DNA of 64,000 nucleotides from Marsupella aquatica. Lineage: Eukaryota; Marchantiophyta. The notes beneath the pieces were generated by a model that saw only the letters and a list, made by a program, of their open reading frames with translations, was not told the DNA's origin and searched no databases. This document shows positions 60,799 to 64,000 of the stretch, piece after piece; positions within the stretch are counted from its first letter, which is position 1; every line of letters starts with the position of its first letter. The DNA lies in contig OZ316892.1 in assembly GCA_973895155.1 (NCBI GenBank), positions 16,368,001 through 16,432,000 of the forward strand, given 5' to 3'. The translations under genes were made by a program, and so were the position numbers.

Positions 60799-61178
60799 GT
60801 GACTATGGAACCCGGGCCGAGGCCGAAGGTAAGGACGTCGGGGGAGAGAACACGATTAGGGTTAGGGCGCGCTAAGCATCGGCGGCTAGGGGTAACCAAC
60901 AGGAGGAAAGACCAGAGGAGGAGAGGGGTAAGGATCGCTCGCGAGAAATGGTGGCTCATTTGCAAGCACGAATTGGGCAGACGACTACGGAAGGCCAACT
61001 ACTGTCAGCTGCTTAGGCAAGCACTCTGGGCGGGAGCAGATACCAACGACCGAGTCAAGGAGTTTGAATGTATGTGGGAGCCTCAAGCCCTGAATCGGAG
61101 GCAGAGCAGCCTAAGGCTCCTGCCTGCGGAAAGTAGAGGGAGAGGACAGCCTGGAAACCAGAGGAGGAACCAGAGCCC
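60799..61178 (+). other. GC-rich start of the second decayed element block
   Basis: An Arg-rich open stretch (60799-61182) lies here, but alternative frames look as plausible and none shows a known domain. Codon character resembles the coding blocks that follow, so it may be decayed coding sequence of the same element. Confidence 0.3.
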
Positions 61179-61730
61179 GTGATCTGTGAGGCCATTTTCA
61201 CGGCAAGACCAGGGGAACAGAGGGGGAAGTCGGGAGTCCAAGCAGTGGAGGAGGCAGTGGAGGACTACAGCAATGATAACTTCGGCTATGGGTCAGATCA
61301 TCATGTTCCAGGAGTAAGGACCTGTGGCCAGTTTATCCCCACGCTTCCAAGAGTAGTTCGAGGGGACCCCACCCAGCAGAGTAGCCCCGAGTCTCCCCCA
61401 CCAGAGGTTGCTCCCCCGAGCTTTGACGACATAAAGCAGACGGCACAAGAGTTTCAGGAGCGACTTAGGGAGGAAGAGAAAGCAGCCCTGGCTAGGGAGA
61501 AAGATTTACCAGGAGGAGATTGGCCGGAGGACATCAGGCGGCTTGCCGAAAAAAGAAGCAACCCTCTTGCCACCATAGAAGAAATCCGCAAGGCGGCTTG
61601 GGAACAGAGGCCGCGGTGGTTGATGCCGATGACTTCTACTTACTCCACCTATGCTAAAGATAGAGCCATGGAGTACGGGGAGATGTGTGGCGAACTTGCG
61701 TTCAGCATCTTTGGGGAGGAGTTGGAGTAG
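61179..61730 (+). pseudogene. Unrecognised element ORF, acidic and charged
   Basis: A 183-codon open stretch in a different codon usage from the host genes (GC-rich, many AGG/GAG). It contains a Pro-rich patch (about residues 70-85) and a charged helical part (QEFQERLREEEKAALAREKD), then AAWEQRPRWLMPM. It ends in a TAG at 61728-61730, 20 bp before the next open stretch. No domain is recognised. It is probably the N-terminal half of the coiled-coil protein that follows, since the charged helix character continues. Confidence 0.4.
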
Positions 61731-61751
61731 GGACCCTTTCTCCAGAGGGAG

Positions 61752-62517
61752 ATGTTGGAGAAGCACCAATTAGAAGAAGCGGTGGCTTTGGAGAGAAGCA
61801 AGAAGGACGAGGTCATCCGACGGCTTAGGGAGAAGGAAGTCGAGGTGGAAGACCTGCAGGCGGCCAAGAAAGCCCAAGATGAGCTGTGGATTAAGCGGCA
61901 TGAGCTAAACATCATGCAAGGACAATTGGATGCCGCTCAGTCTGGCAATCAGATTATCAAAGATAAACTTACTCGGACCCAAGGAGAGTTGGCCGGCGCG
62001 GTCAAGGACAGGGAAAAGTGGAAGCAGGAGCTGAGGGACGCAGAGGAGGCCCACATAACCGCCAACAACTGGGCCATGGCGGAGACTCAGAGAAGGGAGA
62101 GGGCGTTGAAAGGAGAGCTTGAGGATATCCGTGGAGCCCTTGAGCAGAAGGAGGCCGAGTTAGGGAAATCCTATCAAGGGATTATTGCGCTGCAGCAAGA
62201 GCTTGCGTCCCTGATGGCCAGCTTCAAGGCCGACCTGCGTGAGAAGGACGAACAGCTCGACCAGACTTATGCCAAGATGAATAAGATGGAGTCTGAGGTC
62301 GTAACGGAGCTCGACAAGGAGCTAAGAGCAACCCAGGAGGAGAGGGCTACCTTAAAATTGGAATTGGAGGAAGCCAGAAAGGAGCTGCAGGAGGGACGGA
62401 AGGACCTGGAGGAAGCCCAGGAGGAGTTGGAGGAAACCACCAGGAAGATGGAGAACTTATAGCGGCGGGCCGACAACCAAACGGAGCGGCTGAAGAAACA
62501 GGCCGCAGTATTTAAGT
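61752..62517 (+). pseudogene. Long coiled-coil protein region of an unrecognised mobile element
   Basis: The open stretch 61752-62462 (236 codons) is almost entirely coiled coil: heptads rich in Leu, Glu, Lys and Gln (e.g. ELDKELRATQEERATLKLEL). Translation in the same frame continues past the TAG at 62460-62462 as RRADNQTERLKKQAAVFK to another stop near 62517. No enzymatic domain is present. Such coiled-coil ORFs occur in gag-like or accessory proteins of plant retroelements. Host origin is less likely because the flanks share a repeat motif with the block at 51-54 kb. Confidence 0.45.
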
Positions 62518-62542
62518 AGCTTCATCTGGTCCAATTCCAATT

Positions 62543-63034
62543 GTGGGAACTCCGTTACCAGGAGGGGTACTGGCCGAAGGACAAGCCGAGACACATGCCC
62601 CAGTGCCGGAGGTAGGTAGCAAAGGGAAGGGACCAGCTACCAAAACAGGGAAGAAGAAGAAGCGGAAACCTTCTGGATTTGGGAGTTATACAGCTTACCA
62701 AGCCGTTGTGACCCAGGAGGTCAACCCGGCACCGACCTCCGACATGGTCACGGCAGTAGATCCACCTGTTGAAGAAGGTGGGGATGGCAAGGCCGAGGCC
62801 GGGACAGCTATTGAAGCCGAGGTACCGGATCCTCCACTAGAACATGTCGGGGAGGCCGAAGCCGTATCGAAGGCCGTGACCGATGCTGAGACCAAAGCCG
62901 AGGGTGGACCCAATCAAGCCGATGAAGTGTTGACTCGGTCCGGGGCAGGTAATCTGTCAGAGGACGGACCGACGGCAGTGGCTGCGGGGGAAGCATTGGG
63001 GGCGTCCATTGAGGATCCGCCACCGGTGTCGTGA
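62543..63034 (+). pseudogene. Low-complexity acidic C-terminal region of the same element
   Basis: A 163-codon open stretch with a basic patch (GKKKKRKPSGFGSYTAYQAV) followed by Ala/Glu/Pro-rich sequence. It follows the coiled-coil region by 26 bp. No domain recognised; composition suggests a disordered tail. Confidence 0.35.
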
Positions 63035-64000
63035 TGGTGCAAGGGCATCGTTCCTTTTAGGAAGGGTGGACGTGGAGGTAGGAGGCGTGAGTGGGCAGGG
63101 TGGGCTCAGATCTCCAAGTTTAGGATTAGGATCAAGACCAGGAGACGGCCCTAACACTTAGATTAGTGGGATGGCGGATCCATTGGTAGGAGCAACACTT
63201 GTGCTCCTGCCTCGCTGTACAGTTAGGTAGATTATAGGTAGGATAGATTAAGCTTACGCAGCGAAGTTCTGGACAGATCCACTGCCAGGATAAATACCTG
63301 GGCAGCGGGGAGTCCAGGGCCTCTTCTTTAGCAAGTTTTTAGTTGCACCAGCAGGGCTGGGATCAAGTAGTAAGAGAAGCTCTCGGTTAGTTATACAGTG
63401 ACCCTTGTGTATATTCATGTTTCCTCATACCTAAGAACTGAATAAAGTTGGCCTCACGGCTTAGTTCGTAGAGCTTGTGTATGAGATGTACTATTTGTAT
63501 GGCAAGTGCATGGTATAACTCAGTCAGAAGGAGTCATTTTGCTATTTGTGTATCACATTAACTTGTGTGAAGAGTGCCCACATCAATGAAGGGAAGTAGC
63601 AAGGGAGTGAGAGTTGGATGTGTCGAGCTGAGAGAGGTCTTAGCGGCTTAACCAAGCCAATTGGGGATCATTCCGGCGGCGGAATCCAAACATACCTAAT
63701 GGAAGACCAGGAGAGGATTACAAGGGAAAGCCTAGAATAGGCCGGCTAAGTATCTCATGACCCGATGAAGGATCTATCCAGTATATGTGTGTAAAATGTT
63801 AATAGTAGTAGAAAGAGAGTTAGCAGTGTCCCATGCCGCTAAGCCGCGGAACGGCCTCGCCGAGGACGAAACCTGCGGGAATCGGCTTGAGCAAGGGGGT
63901 TTTCTTGGGTTTGGGGAGCCATGGGATGCACCACAATAACGCTAACCCAATTGTTTGGGGATTGGATGATACGATGCGACTTAAATTGGAACATCGGTAA
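63035..64000. other. 3' tail of the second decayed element and flanking DNA
   Basis: No ORF of note. A TATA-like GATAAATACC (about 63289) and AATAAAG (about 63441) resemble LTR or UTR signals. GGCGGCGGAATCCAAACATA at about 63675 matches the motif at 54264. The right edge of the window shows no recognisable gene. Confidence 0.4.

Overview
The window looks like nuclear DNA of a land plant. Evidence: two intact host genes with many GT-AG introns and plant-type products (a GT31 beta-1,3-galactosyltransferase and a VPS50/syndetin subunit), and plant transposon classes (Tork/Tnt1-like Copia, Mutator-like, CACTA/EnSpm). Long introns and dense nested transposons fit a seedless plant or gymnosperm, but the clade cannot be fixed from the sequence alone.

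Left part (1-11,200), a three-level nest. A minus-oriented Copia-type LTR (370-614 plus 11,136-11,178) was split by a Mutator-like element (MULE, 625-11,125). The MULE has terminal inverted repeats of at least 200 bp and a perfect 10-bp target duplication. It carries a broken minus-strand MULE transposase (DDE core, SWIM and CCHC fingers) and, convergent to it, an intact plus-strand 192-aa ORF with an N-terminal membrane segment and a C-terminal RNase H1/viroplasmin-type hybrid-binding fold. A Tork/Tnt1-like Copia (4,801-10,546) then inserted into the MULE with a 5-bp duplication. All its genes are recognisable, but it has stops, frameshifts and a deleted 3' LTR junction.

Middle part. Positions 11,179-16,000 are non-coding with an old 560-bp tandem duplication. 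A GC-rich tract leads into a complete 11-exon B3GALT gene (18,674-22,339, plus strand, 401 aa). Tail to tail with it lies a complete 23-exon VPS50/syndetin gene (46,767-25,141, minus strand, 1,035 aa). All its exon junctions keep one open frame. Its introns contain a probable PPR-gene fragment and several small tandem duplications.

Right part (47,980-64,000), a transposon-rich block: a possible MITE-like inverted-repeat element, two decayed unrecognised coding blocks that share a 3'-terminal sequence motif (about 51.0-54.3 kb and 60.8-63.7 kb), a CACTA/EnSpm element with a decayed Tnp2 transposase and a dense array of TTGGA/TCCGA motifs, and a 5S-rRNA-derived sequence of the kind carried by Cassandra TRIMs or SINE3 elements.

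The host genes have housekeeping roles: Golgi protein glycosylation and endosomal recycling. Everything else is mobile DNA in various states of decay. The most unusual item is the convergent two-gene MULE whose second gene carries a hybrid-binding domain.
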